From positions 1-59,966 of the forward strand of contig JAEEIL010000034.1 of assembly GCA_016281355.1 (NCBI GenBank): DNA of 59,966 nt. The letters are read 5' to 3'. Each line of letters begins with the position of its first letter. Positions within the stretch are counted from its first letter, which is position 1. A model generated the notes under the pieces. The model did not search any database. It saw only the letters and a list, made by a program, of their open reading frames with translations, and was not told the origin of the DNA. The DNA comes from Elusimicrobiaceae bacterium. Its GTDB lineage: Bacteria > Elusimicrobiota > Elusimicrobia > Elusimicrobiales > Elusimicrobiaceae. A program made the translations under genes and the position numbers. Positions 44,650 to 53,600 of the stretch are shown here, piece by piece.

Positions 44650-45740
44650 TGGAAAATGTTTATTTAATTGCTGCGGGTGGTACAGGCGGGCATTTTTACC
44701 CTGGTATTGCTTTAGGCAAAGCACTTATTGAAAAGGGTGAAAGCGTTATTTTCATAATCAAACAAGGTAGCCCGAATATCAAATATTTGGATGATAATGA
44801 ATTATCCTTTCAGGAAATTGATTTTGTCCCGATGCCACGTAGCAAAAATATTAAAGCCTGGCTTAATTTTATTAAGAAATTCTTTAAAACTCTAAAACAA
44901 ATGCGCCAACTTATTAAATTGACGGAACCGAAATGGTGTATAGGCATGGGGGGCTATATTTCTTTTCCATTAATTTTCGTAGCACATTTTATGCGCTATA
45001 AAACTGCAATACACGATTCCAACTCCCGTATGGGGCTTGCAAACAAAGCCTGTGCAAAATTTGCAGACATAGTATTTTTAGGTTTACCGATAAATGACGC
45101 CCCTGAAAATGCTATTTTAGTCGGCACACCGATTAGGGAAGAATTTCGTAAGAAATTAACTGAAGAAGAAAAAATTTACTGGGAAATGGAAACTAATTTC
45201 GGTATAAATATTTTGATTTTCGGCGGTAGCCAAGGCGCGAAAAAATTAAATTATGCCGCAGCTGAAGCCTTCAAAAAATTATTACCGCAGTCCAAAGGGC
45301 GCTTAAATGTTTTCCACATAACAGGTACGCGCGACTTCGAAGAAATTAAAAAGATGTATGTAAATATATCTCGCATTGCAGTTCTACCTTATGTAGAAGA
45401 TATCTACTCTTTAATGAAAGCAGTGCATATAATAATTGCACGCAGCGGTGCAAGTTCTCTTGCGGAAATTTGTGCTTTAAAAAAGCCATCTGTTTTAATA
45501 CCTTTCCCTTATGCTGCAGATAATCATCAATATTATAATGCGAAATTATTTAAGGATGCAGGTTTAAGCTTCTTAATAGAAGAAAGTGATAATTTAGAGC
45601 AAGATATTTATAATGCAGTCAAAAAACTTTTATCAGAGCCCGAACATTTACAAAAAATGCGCGCAAGTTACAATAATTTAACTTTACCGGATCCGTTGCA
45701 AGCCGCCGAAAAGATGATAGCAAAATTAGAGGAGAAATAA
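44649..45740 (+). CDS. murG: Lipid II synthase MurG
   Basis: This 363-residue GT-B glycosyltransferase adds GlcNAc to lipid I. The N-terminal AAGGTGGHFYPGIALG loop and the UDP-GlcNAc part with ILIFGGSQGA, then ARSGASSLAEICALKKPSVLIPFP, are diagnostic. It is the last wall gene of the cluster here; the murC, murB, ddl, ftsQAZ tail does not follow. Confidence 0.95.
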   Translation: MENVYLIAAGGTGGHFYPGIALGKALIEKGESVIFIIKQGSPNIKYLDDNELSFQEIDFVPMPRSKNIKAWLNFIKKFFKTLKQMRQLIKLTEPKWCIGMGGYISFPLIFVAHFMRYKTAIHDSNSRMGLANKACAKFADIVFLGLPINDAPENAILVGTPIREEFRKKLTEEEKIYWEMETNFGINILIFGGSQGAKKLNYAAAEAFKKLLPQSKGRLNVFHITGTRDFEEIKKMYVNISRIAVLPYVEDIYSLMKAVHIIIARSGASSLAEICALKKPSVLIPFPYAADNHQYYNAKLFKDAGLSFLIEESDNLEQDIYNAVKKLLSEPEHLQKMRASYNNLTLPDPLQAAEKMIAKLEEK

Positions 45741-45741
45741 A

Positions 45742-46689
45742 ATGAACGAAAACATAATAAAAGGAATAGAAATAAAACGTAAAAAATTTTTAAAAGTTAT
45801 GTTTTACTTGATTGCAATTATGTTTATTGCATCTGTACTTCTTGCACTATTTGAATTTAAGCAAATGTTCATAGAACATCCGTTGTTTTCTATTATTATA
45901 GAATTAGTTTTTTTATTACCGTTTCCAATAGCAATTCAAATTTTTTATACGAATTCTGTAAAAAAAGATATTTCCATGTCATCAGTATATGCTTTTGCAG
46001 ATAAGATTACAAAGTTTAAACAAATACCGTTTTCTAACCAAGAAAATCGTGAATATGATTCCTATTTGCCTTCGGAAATTGATTGGTCTAAATTACCTGT
46101 TCCACCGGAAAAGATATTATTTTCAACAATCTTACCAAGATTTGATATTTATAATATTGAATTGAGAACAATGTTTAATGGTTTAAATAATTTGCAACAA
46201 GAAATTAATTTATGTGATTTGACTGTTTTTAAAGATTTCCATTTCGGTAACCCCGAAAGAGAATTTTCTGCATTACTGCTAACCATAAAAACTAATAAAA
46301 ATTTAAATAGTATCACTTATTTTCAAACACATTTTGCATTCATAAAAGGGGAATTTGATATAAAATTACCTAAAATAGATTTAGGCGGAAATATTGACGT
46401 CTATACTAACAATGCTGATATCTCAAAACAATTATTAACACCTGAACTTAAGGAAACACTTAATAAACTAAGAAAACAATTTAAAGTTGAATATACTAAA
46501 GCGGTTTTCTATAATGAATATATAGTTTTTGTATTAAGAAGTTATGATGAAGGTGAACACAATTATTTTCCTGTCAATATATCTTTGTTAACACCTTTTG
46601 ATATTTCAAAAGCCGGCAAAGCGGTCGAAAATTTCCAAACACTTTATAACCTTGCAAACCGAGCCCCGGAATTTACAAAAAATATCTAA
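45742..46689 (+). CDS. DUF3137-like membrane protein
   Basis: This 315-residue protein has two N-terminal membrane helices (about 17-38 and 48-66) and a cytoplasmic or periplasmic C-terminal part. The pattern EFDIKLPKIDLG, DVYTNNADISKQLLTPEL, and later an aliphatic VFYNEYIVFVLRS strand resembles DUF3137 proteins, whose function is unknown. It begins one base after murG and may be coupled to it, but no wall-related motif is seen. Confidence 0.5.
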   Translation: MNENIIKGIEIKRKKFLKVMFYLIAIMFIASVLLALFEFKQMFIEHPLFSIIIELVFLLPFPIAIQIFYTNSVKKDISMSSVYAFADKITKFKQIPFSNQENREYDSYLPSEIDWSKLPVPPEKILFSTILPRFDIYNIELRTMFNGLNNLQQEINLCDLTVFKDFHFGNPEREFSALLLTIKTNKNLNSITYFQTHFAFIKGEFDIKLPKIDLGGNIDVYTNNADISKQLLTPELKETLNKLRKQFKVEYTKAVFYNEYIVFVLRSYDEGEHNYFPVNISLLTPFDISKAGKAVENFQTLYNLANRAPEFTKNI

Positions 46690-46699
46690 TCTAAAATTA

Positions 46700-46728
46700 T
46701 TGCAAAACTAATCTAAAATAGTTATAAT
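46700..46728 (+). promoter_or_regulatory. Promoter of trxA
   Basis: TTGCAA at 46700-46705, a 17-bp spacer and TATAAT at 46723-46728 predict initiation near 46735, within the hairpin before the start codon. Confidence 0.75.
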
Positions 46729-46730
46729 AT

Positions 46731-46757
46731 CCCTTGAAAGCACTCCGCTTTCAAGGG
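46731..46757 (+). promoter_or_regulatory. Hairpin or operator covering the trxA ribosome binding site
   Basis: CCCTTGAAAGC at 46731-46741 and GCTTTCAAGGG at 46747-46757 form a perfect 11-bp inverted repeat with a 5-nt loop. The ribosome binding site AAGGGGG (46753-46759) is in the right arm, so folding would block translation. As DNA it also sits on the start site of transcription. Confidence 0.6.
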
Positions 46758-46763
46758 GGTAGT

Positions 46764-47084
46764 ATGAATAAAATTATCGTTGATGACCTTAATTTTAAGG
46801 ATGAAGTTTTGAAAGAAACAAAGCCTATGCTGGTGGAATTTCTTGCCACTTGGTGTAAACATTGTAAGGACCTTGAGCCTATCATAAATGACTTGCATAA
46901 AAAATACGGGGATAAAGTAAAATTTGTTATGGTTGATGTTGATGAAGCACCGCATTTTTCAGATGTAATGGCCGTTAAAGCAACACCGACACTGTTTTTT
47001 TATAAAGACGGGAAAGGGGTTAAAAAAATCGTCGGCCCACGCACAAAAGACATGATCGAGAACACCTTAAAAAACATTATTTAA
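46764..47084 (+). CDS. trxA: Thioredoxin-like protein (CKHC)
   Basis: From ATG 46764 this protein has 106 residues, the length of a single thioredoxin domain. The active site is Cys31-Lys-His-Cys34 in FLATWCKHCKDLEP instead of the usual CGPC, which would change the redox potential. The cis-Pro is in AVKATPTLFFYKDG. It has no signal peptide and is thus cytoplasmic. Translation from the upstream ATG at 46734 is rejected because it falls in the hairpin before the ribosome binding site. Confidence 0.88.
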   Translation: MNKIIVDDLNFKDEVLKETKPMLVEFLATWCKHCKDLEPIINDLHKKYGDKVKFVMVDVDEAPHFSDVMAVKATPTLFFYKDGKGVKKIVGPRTKDMIENTLKNII

Positions 47085-47130
47085 AACACGCGCTTTTGGG
47101 AACAAAAAGCCCAAAAGCGCAAAATCTAAG

Positions 47131-47202
47131 CGCGCCCGACGGGAGTTGAACCCATATCTTCAGCTTCGGAGGCCAATGCTCTATCCATTGAACTACGGGC
47201 GC
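47131..47202 (-). tRNA. tRNA-Arg (anticodon CCG)
   Basis: On the minus strand the acceptor GCGCCCG pairs with CGGGCGC, the D stem is GTTC/GAGC, the anticodon loop CTCCGAA gives CCG (plus-strand 47169-47167) and the T arm is ATGGG-TTCAACT-CCCGT. CCA is not encoded. It reads CGG codons. Confidence 0.93.
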
Positions 47203-47240
47203 ACAAGTAAATTTTACCATTTTTAAGTAAGGGGATAATT

Positions 47241-47696
47241 ATGAAAATTATGATTTTAGCAATAATTTTTTTGGCAGTAGGGGGAATGATGGGCGCATCA
47301 GTTAACAGTTCGCTTAACGGATGGTTCTCTTCATTAGATAAACCGTTTTTGAACCCACCTAATTTTGTGTTCATGCCGGTGTGGACTATTTTATATGTTT
47401 CACTTGCAGTCTTCCTTTGGATGATTGACAGGCAGCCATACACACCACTTACACGCAAAGCAAATCAACTTTTTATTTTACAACTTGTCTTAAATTTTAT
47501 GTGGACACCTATCTTTTTTGGCATGCACAGTATTGTTGGGGGGTTAATCCTATTGTTTATTTTAGATTTTTTGGTATTCCGCCTTATTCGTGTTAGTTTT
47601 AAAATAAACAAAATTTGCGCCTTTATTATAATACCTTATTTCGCTTGGCTTTTGTTTGCAACTTATTTGAATCTAAGTATATTTATATTAAATTAA
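47241..47696 (+). CDS. tspO: TspO/MBR family membrane protein
   Basis: This 151-residue protein has five membrane spans. The KPFLNPPNFVFMPVWTILY stretch, WTPIFFG and the C-terminal PYFAWLLFATYLN are the TspO signature. TspO proteins bind tetrapyrroles such as protoporphyrin; their exact role in bacteria is unsettled. A GGGG site at about eight bases precedes the ATG. It starts 38 bases from the tRNA-Arg, which is on the other strand. Confidence 0.92.
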   Translation: MKIMILAIIFLAVGGMMGASVNSSLNGWFSSLDKPFLNPPNFVFMPVWTILYVSLAVFLWMIDRQPYTPLTRKANQLFILQLVLNFMWTPIFFGMHSIVGGLILLFILDFLVFRLIRVSFKINKICAFIIIPYFAWLLFATYLNLSIFILN

Positions 47697-47719
47697 AACC
47701 GTTTCCGTATTATATTTGG

Positions 47720-47725
47720 TAAAAT
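47720..47725 (+). promoter_or_regulatory. Minus-10 box of gatC, probable leaderless start
   Basis: TAAAAT with an upstream TG (TGGTAAAAT, extended minus-10) ends 6 bases before ATG 47732. No ribosome binding site is present. Confidence 0.5.
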
Positions 47726-47731
47726 ATAAAT

Positions 47732-48007
47732 ATGGAAACAAATTTACAAGAATTAAAACAAGTAGCAAAACTCGCTAAAATAGAACTTTCGGCACAAGAG
47801 GAAGAAAAACTTATTAAACAAATTGCTTCCGTCGTAAATTGGGTGGAAGAAATCCAACAAGTTGATACTTCCTCTTTAACCTGTGAGCATGTTGACTTCG
47901 TTCAAAAACGCGAAGACAACCCCGTTCAGTTTGAAAATACCGCCAAATTGGTTGCGGCTTTCAATGACAAACAAGATAATTTCCTGAAAGTAAAGAAGGT
48001 TTTATGA
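47732..48007 (+). CDS. gatC: Glutamyl/aspartyl-tRNA amidotransferase subunit C
   Basis: This 91-residue small subunit stabilises GatA. The QVAKLAKIELSAQEEEKL start, the VNWVEEIQQVDTSSL middle and the RED-x-P motif near residue 70 are typical. It overlaps gatA by 4 bases. It seems to be translated from a leaderless message. Confidence 0.93.
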   Translation: METNLQELKQVAKLAKIELSAQEEEKLIKQIASVVNWVEEIQQVDTSSLTCEHVDFVQKREDNPVQFENTAKLVAAFNDKQDNFLKVKKVL

Positions 48008-49386
48008 GAGCAATAGATATAGCAACAAAAGTCAATTCCGGCGAAGTTACCGCGCAGGAAATTATTAAACAAACTTTAAATACCATTAAAGGAAAAAACC
48101 CTTCTTTAAATGCATTTTTGGAAATTTTTGAAGAAGATGCCCTTAAACGCGCTAAAGAAATCGATGCACTCCCACAAGGTAAAAAAGGCCGCCTTGCCGG
48201 TGTACCCGTTGCCATAAAAGATAATATTTTATACGAAGGGCATATTTGTTCATGTGCTTCAAAAATGCTTGCTAACTACAAAGCACCGTATACAGCAACA
48301 GTTGTTAAAAAACTTTTAAAAGAAGGTGCAGTAATCGTAGGCAGAACAAATATGGACGAATTTGCTATGGGTTCTTCAAATGAAAATTCTGCATTTGGCC
48401 CTGTTAAAAATCCGCTTGATTTAACACGCGTTCCGGGTGGTTCTTCCGGCGGAAGTGCAGCTGCGGTTGCAAGCGGCATGGTCCCTGTTGCACTTGGTTC
48501 AGATACAGGCGGAAGCATACGCCAGCCTGCTGCATTTTGCGGTGTTATAGGTATTAAACCTACCTACGGTAGTGTTTCTCGCTACGGTTTAACTGCTTTT
48601 GCAAGCAGTGCAGACCAAATCGGACCTATCACAAACAATATTGAAGATAATGAACTTGTCTTATCAATAATTTCAGGGTATGACAAAAAAGATTCCACAT
48701 CAAAAACCTGCCCGACAAAAAAACAAACAAAACAAAATTTAACTGTCGGTATACCTACTGATTTCGTCGCAAATCTTGAAAATGAAACCGCCCTTGCTTT
48801 TAAACAAGCGGTAGAACTTTTGAAATCAAAAGGCATACAAATAAAAGAAGTTTCTTTGCCTCATGCAAAATATGCAGCACCTTGTTACCATATTTTGACT
48901 TCAAGTGAAGCAAGTTCAAACCTAGCACGCTTTGACGGTTTACGTTATGGTTATACAGCACAAAACACTAAAGATTTAGAGGACACTTACCTGAAAAACC
49001 GCACAGCCTTCGGCCCGGAAGTTAAGCGCCGCATTATACTTGGTACATTTTCTTTAAGTAGTGCACACGCCGGGGACTTTTATTTGCAAGCCCAAAAAGT
49101 GCGCGAACTTATAAAGCAAGATTTCCAAAAAGCTCTAAAGGAAGTTGAAACTATTATTATGCCAACTACACCAAACGGTGCCTTCAAAATTGGCGAAGTA
49201 GAAGATATTTTAACTTTGTACTTGGCTGATTTATTTACTTGCCCGGCAAATATGGCAGGTGTTCCGGCTTTAAGCATTCCTTTTGGCAAAGACAAAAATA
49301 ATATGCCTCTCGGTTTGCAAATTTACGCAAACTATTTTGATGAAGATTTGCTTTATAAAACAGCCGCATTAGTGGAGGGGAAATAA
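48004..49386 (+). CDS. gatA: Glutamyl/aspartyl-tRNA amidotransferase subunit A
   Basis: This 460-residue amidase-family protein releases ammonia from Gln for amidation of Glu-tRNA-Gln or Asp-tRNA-Asn. The catalytic Lys lies in VAIKDNI, the two Ser in RVPGGSSGGSAAAVASG and SDTGGSIRQPA. GatA and GatC are adjacent, but gatB, which does the transfer, is not in the window. It shares its last base with the first base of the Nudix gene. Confidence 0.95.
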   Translation: MRAIDIATKVNSGEVTAQEIIKQTLNTIKGKNPSLNAFLEIFEEDALKRAKEIDALPQGKKGRLAGVPVAIKDNILYEGHICSCASKMLANYKAPYTATVVKKLLKEGAVIVGRTNMDEFAMGSSNENSAFGPVKNPLDLTRVPGGSSGGSAAAVASGMVPVALGSDTGGSIRQPAAFCGVIGIKPTYGSVSRYGLTAFASSADQIGPITNNIEDNELVLSIISGYDKKDSTSKTCPTKKQTKQNLTVGIPTDFVANLENETALAFKQAVELLKSKGIQIKEVSLPHAKYAAPCYHILTSSEASSNLARFDGLRYGYTAQNTKDLEDTYLKNRTAFGPEVKRRIILGTFSLSSAHAGDFYLQAQKVRELIKQDFQKALKEVETIIMPTTPNGAFKIGEVEDILTLYLADLFTCPANMAGVPALSIPFGKDKNNMPLGLQIYANYFDEDLLYKTAALVEGK

Positions 49387-49820
49387 TGATTTTACCCGAA
49401 TTTTCCTGCGGCGGAGTAGTTTTAGACGGTAACAAAGTCTTACTTATAAAAGTTAAGACTATGAAAGGCCGCAAGATTTGGACTTTCCCCAAAGGTCATA
49501 TTGAGGAGGGGGAAACACCACGCCAAGCCGCACTCCGCGAAGTTTTAGAAGAAACAGGATATCGCGCAAAAATTATCCGCCCTCTCTTAAAGGTACGCTA
49601 TTCTTTCACATTAAAAGGAAACTTCATTAAAAAAGCAGTACAGTGGTATTTAATGACGAAATTAGTCCGCATCGGTAAACCGGATGAATCCGAAGTTCTT
49701 GCTGTTGATTGGGTTTCAATAAACAAAGCAAAAGAAAAAATCGATTATCCGTCCGATGCCAGATTACTTGAAATTGTTTCCGGCACACAAGCATATAATC
49801 CCACAGTCGAAGATTTATAA
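49386..49820 (+). CDS. Nudix hydrolase
   Basis: This 144-residue protein has a complete Nudix box, Gly37-x5-Glu43-x7-Arg51-Glu52-x2-Glu55-Glu56-x-Gly58. The WTFPKGHIEEGE run resembles the diadenosine tetraphosphate hydrolase subgroup. It is coupled to gatA by a one-base overlap, so it is co-translated. The substrate is a nucleoside diphosphate linked to another group; Ap4A, which aminoacyl-tRNA synthetases make, would suit the position next to gatA but is only a guess. Confidence 0.9.
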   Translation: MILPEFSCGGVVLDGNKVLLIKVKTMKGRKIWTFPKGHIEEGETPRQAALREVLEETGYRAKIIRPLLKVRYSFTLKGNFIKKAVQWYLMTKLVRIGKPDESEVLAVDWVSINKAKEKIDYPSDARLLEIVSGTQAYNPTVEDL

Positions 49821-49829
49821 ACAAGGCAC

Positions 49830-49858
49830 TTGTCAAATACTCTCTTTTTCATTATAAT
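49830..49858 (+). promoter_or_regulatory. Promoter of the exported-giant operon
   Basis: TTGTCA at 49830-49835, a 17-bp spacer and TATAAT at 49853-49858 stand before ATG 49877; GGGTGAA serves as ribosome binding site. Confidence 0.75.
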
Positions 49859-49876
49859 GTATACATAGGGTGAACT

Positions 49877-50674
49877 ATGAGAGAGAAAATATATTCTTTG
49901 TTTAATATTTCTTTTACAAAGCAATTAATTATTGCTTGGTTTATCATTACGCTTTTTTTGCTCATAATGTTTTATTTACTTGCACCGGCTTTGGGGCATA
50001 TTATGGTTATACCTGTGCAAAAATTCAATTTAGCGGTCTTCTTATCTTCCCACACATTTTTTGCAAATCTTTATAGAGGTATTATTTGGTTATTTTACTT
50101 TATACCCCTTATCTACGTCATGAACGTAATTTTTACCTTCGTGGTTTACTTGTGCATTAACAATGAAATGATTCATCAAGAAAATACCCTCATCTTTGTA
50201 AAAATTGCAATGGTGAATGGTATAAAAGTGCTTGCTTTACAATTACCCATTGGCGCTTTCATTTGCATTATTTTGTCTCTTATGGGAATAACAAAAACTG
50301 TTTTAATTTTAACGCCATTTTCCACAGAAATTATAAGGGTTGCGATATTCTCCCTTTGGTTAATTTCCTTAATTATAATACAAATGGCATTGGCTTTAAA
50401 AGTAACTTTAAAAGCAAGTTTAGATTACGCCTTACTTTTAATTAGCGAATATAAAATTACTTGGATTATTTTTACTTTGCTTTTATTCCTTTTATCTTTT
50501 AATTTGGCAAAAGCTTTGGTTTATTTATTACCTGTTTTTGCAAGTAATACTTTCTTCTCAAATTTATGTTTAACGGGATTCGCTTTGGCAATTTATGTAA
50601 TAATAATAGTTGTACTTTTACACTATTTATTTTCTTTTGAAAAACCTTTTGAGTTGGAAAGTGATAATTTATGA
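49877..50674 (+). CDS. Polytopic membrane protein paired with the exported giant
   Basis: This 265-residue protein is very hydrophobic with about six membrane spans and short loops, and shows no family motif that I recognise. Its stop overlaps the ATG of the following 1550-residue exported protein (ATGA), so both are translated together from the promoter at 49830-49858. Likely roles are membrane anchor, transporter or immunity-type partner; the sequence does not decide. The composition is rich in Leu, Ile and Phe, like its neighbours. Confidence 0.65.
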   Translation: MREKIYSLFNISFTKQLIIAWFIITLFLLIMFYLLAPALGHIMVIPVQKFNLAVFLSSHTFFANLYRGIIWLFYFIPLIYVMNVIFTFVVYLCINNEMIHQENTLIFVKIAMVNGIKVLALQLPIGAFICIILSLMGITKTVLILTPFSTEIIRVAIFSLWLISLIIIQMALALKVTLKASLDYALLLISEYKITWIIFTLLLFLLSFNLAKALVYLLPVFASNTFFSNLCLTGFALAIYVIIIVVLLHYLFSFEKPFELESDNL

Positions 50675-53600
50675 AAAAATTATTTAGCATAATTGTAACT
50701 TTAATTTTAACTATTAATATCTTGCCAATATATGCGCAAGAAATTACTATTTCACGCGAAGAAGTGGTGAAAAATTTTAATGAAGTTGACGGAATACTGT
50801 CAAAAGAATTTAATAATTATGTCATAAAAAATCCTGAAGCCGCATATAAAGAATTTAGGGATATTTTGAAAGAAAAAAGTAAACAATATGACCCTAATAC
50901 AGTCAAAACATACCGTGATAAACAAACTTACAGGAACAGAGCTTTTTTACCGCCAATAAGTATTAAGGAAAAATATCCTAACAGTACAAATTTTAAAAAG
51001 GAAGGGGATCTTTACAGATATGCAATAGCAGCCCGCAATGCTGCTTTAGAAACAAAAACGCCTTTAGGTTATGAAGACTTCAGAAATCATGCAGAGAACG
51101 AAATGCGCCGTATGTTCTTGCAAGAAAGCAAAGATGAAAATGTTTTAAAGGAAATTTATCTTGATAATAAAAGAAGTCCAATTAATGATGCTTCTTATTT
51201 AGCAAGTTTTTATGCACAGAACCTTGCATTTACGGAAGCTGTGCGCGAGGCTAATCTTACATTACATTCCTCTGATTGCAGTTCACCGCAAAGTAAAAAA
51301 GATAGAGATTGTATCGATGCCGGCATTTTGGGGCAGTATAATTATAACTTATTTAAAGAGGCAAACCAAAATGTCATTAAGCATATTTCAACTATTGCAC
51401 CAATGATAAATAACTGTATTGTTAAAGTTTTGGCACCTTTACAAGCCAGAAAAATTGCCTTACAGGAAATAGACGAATATTTAGATGAACACAGCAATTT
51501 ACCCTGGTCTGCCTGCGGCGTAGATTATGAAGAAGCCAAAGATCTGATTTTAGACCATGTTTTAACCAGGACAGAAGCAGAAGAAATAATAGATAATGTC
51601 GGTTTCGGTCAAAAGCTTTTAGGAACTTTAGATTATATAAGTTTCAGTTATTACTTTAATAGGGCTAACGCCATAGAAGATTTTAAAATGGGCATGGAAG
51701 ATCAAATGGAAGATATGTCAAATAGCGAAATATACCGTGAAGCCCAAATAAGTGATTTACTGTCTAATTCTTTAAACAAAATACTTACTCAAATTGCATC
51801 TAATTATATAACGTACGGGCAAGTGTTTTATTATGATGTGGAAGGTTTCAGCGGCAAGAGTGATAAATTTGCCGAAGGTTGGCATGCAATAGGTACTAAT
51901 GATTTTTATAAAGATATGCCGATAGCCAAATTAGCACAAAATGCTATAACTAGGTCCGGTAGAAGAGGATATCAAGATAAAACATTTGCAAAAAGTTTGC
52001 AGGAAGTCCGTTTTGAAAGTAATGCTAAGACTGAAGTAGAAATTTTACTTATCGCGGCAGATTTTGTAATGGACCCAACAATGTTGCTGGGACCAATAGG
52101 TGAAACAGTACAAGGTTTAAGATTAGCAAGCAAAGCAACTAAAGTAGCAGATAAAGCTGAAACCGCTGCTAAAGTAGTTAAAACTGCAGATAAAGTTGGA
52201 GATGTTTCAAAATTGGCTGATGATGCTGCACATACAGCTAGGAATGCAGCCAATGCAACAAAAAATGCCGAAACTCTTGAAGAAACAAGAAAATTGTATC
52301 AACAAGCAAAAGGGGCTGCTGATTTCGTAGAAGATCTCGCCGGAACTGGCAGGTTAACCGACAAGGCTAATGATGCTACAAAATTAGCTAATGAGACTAT
52401 TAGGGCAACAGATGCAGCAACAGATGTGGCAACAGATGTGGCAAAAACTACACCTACACAATCTCCTAGTGCTACTACGGCTTTGTCTCCAACTGAATTA
52501 ACACCCAAATTGACCGGTGAATTTGATGATCTTCTCACAGCAACAGGTAGACCTATTACAGATGCTACAACAGCTACTCATCTTTCTAGTAAAGATCACC
52601 GTTTAAGAGCAGTTTGGAAATTAGAAGATGCCTCCGGTAACACTGTTGGTTTTGCTAAAGTTGGAAGTGCTGATGAAGTATCACGTACAAAATTGGTAGA
52701 AGATATTTTGGATGGAGATAAAGTGACCAAAGGGGGCATACGACAACGATATAAAGGTATTGAAGTAGAATATCCAAGGATTATGTCGGAAAACTTTGAT
52801 CAATTACCTCAATCAAGCCAACAAGTAATAAATACTGATTTAAGGGAATTGGAATCGTCAAAAAATTTTAGAAATGCAGGAACACGTTTACAACAAGGTT
52901 TTGTAACCTCGCCTGTTGATGCTAGCGGTGTTAATATCGGGGATTTACGAACACAACAACGTCAATGGATGGGATTAGAACAAGACCAATCTGTAGTAGG
53001 AAAAAAGACAAGAAGTTACCTCTTAAAACAATTAGATTATCAGCCTGTCTCAAAAGCTGAAATGGAGGAAGTTGAATCCTTGATTAGAGATTTGAATGAT
53101 GCGGGATTCCACCATAATGATTTAGAACACAATATGTTTTTGAAACGTGACCCAAAAACTAGAAAACTTAAAGTTACTTTATTAGATTTCGAACCTGAAG
53201 CAGGGGCAGCTGATGCTAAAATAGTAGAAAGATGGAAACAAGGATTAAGCAAATATGATTTAATTACGGATAAACCTGTTTCTAAAAGAACTATAAAAAA
53301 GATTAGAAAAGAAGAAGAACAATTAGCAAAAGCTGAAATTGAAGCTGCAGAAAAGGCTAAAAGAGAAGCAGAACAAGCTAGAAAAATTGCTGAACAAGAA
53401 CGTCAGGCTAAAGATATAGAATTTAAAAAAATGGTGGAAGAAGAATTAGAAAGATTCAGAAAAAGTGTACAAGAACAAGCTAATTCTACCCCTGCAAAAT
53501 CCGGGAAAACATCTCCAGTTCCGGAAAGACGTGGTATTGGTTTTAAACCTCAAAATAATATCTCTCCTTCAAATACTACTACGGGTGCGCCGGAAGGAAT

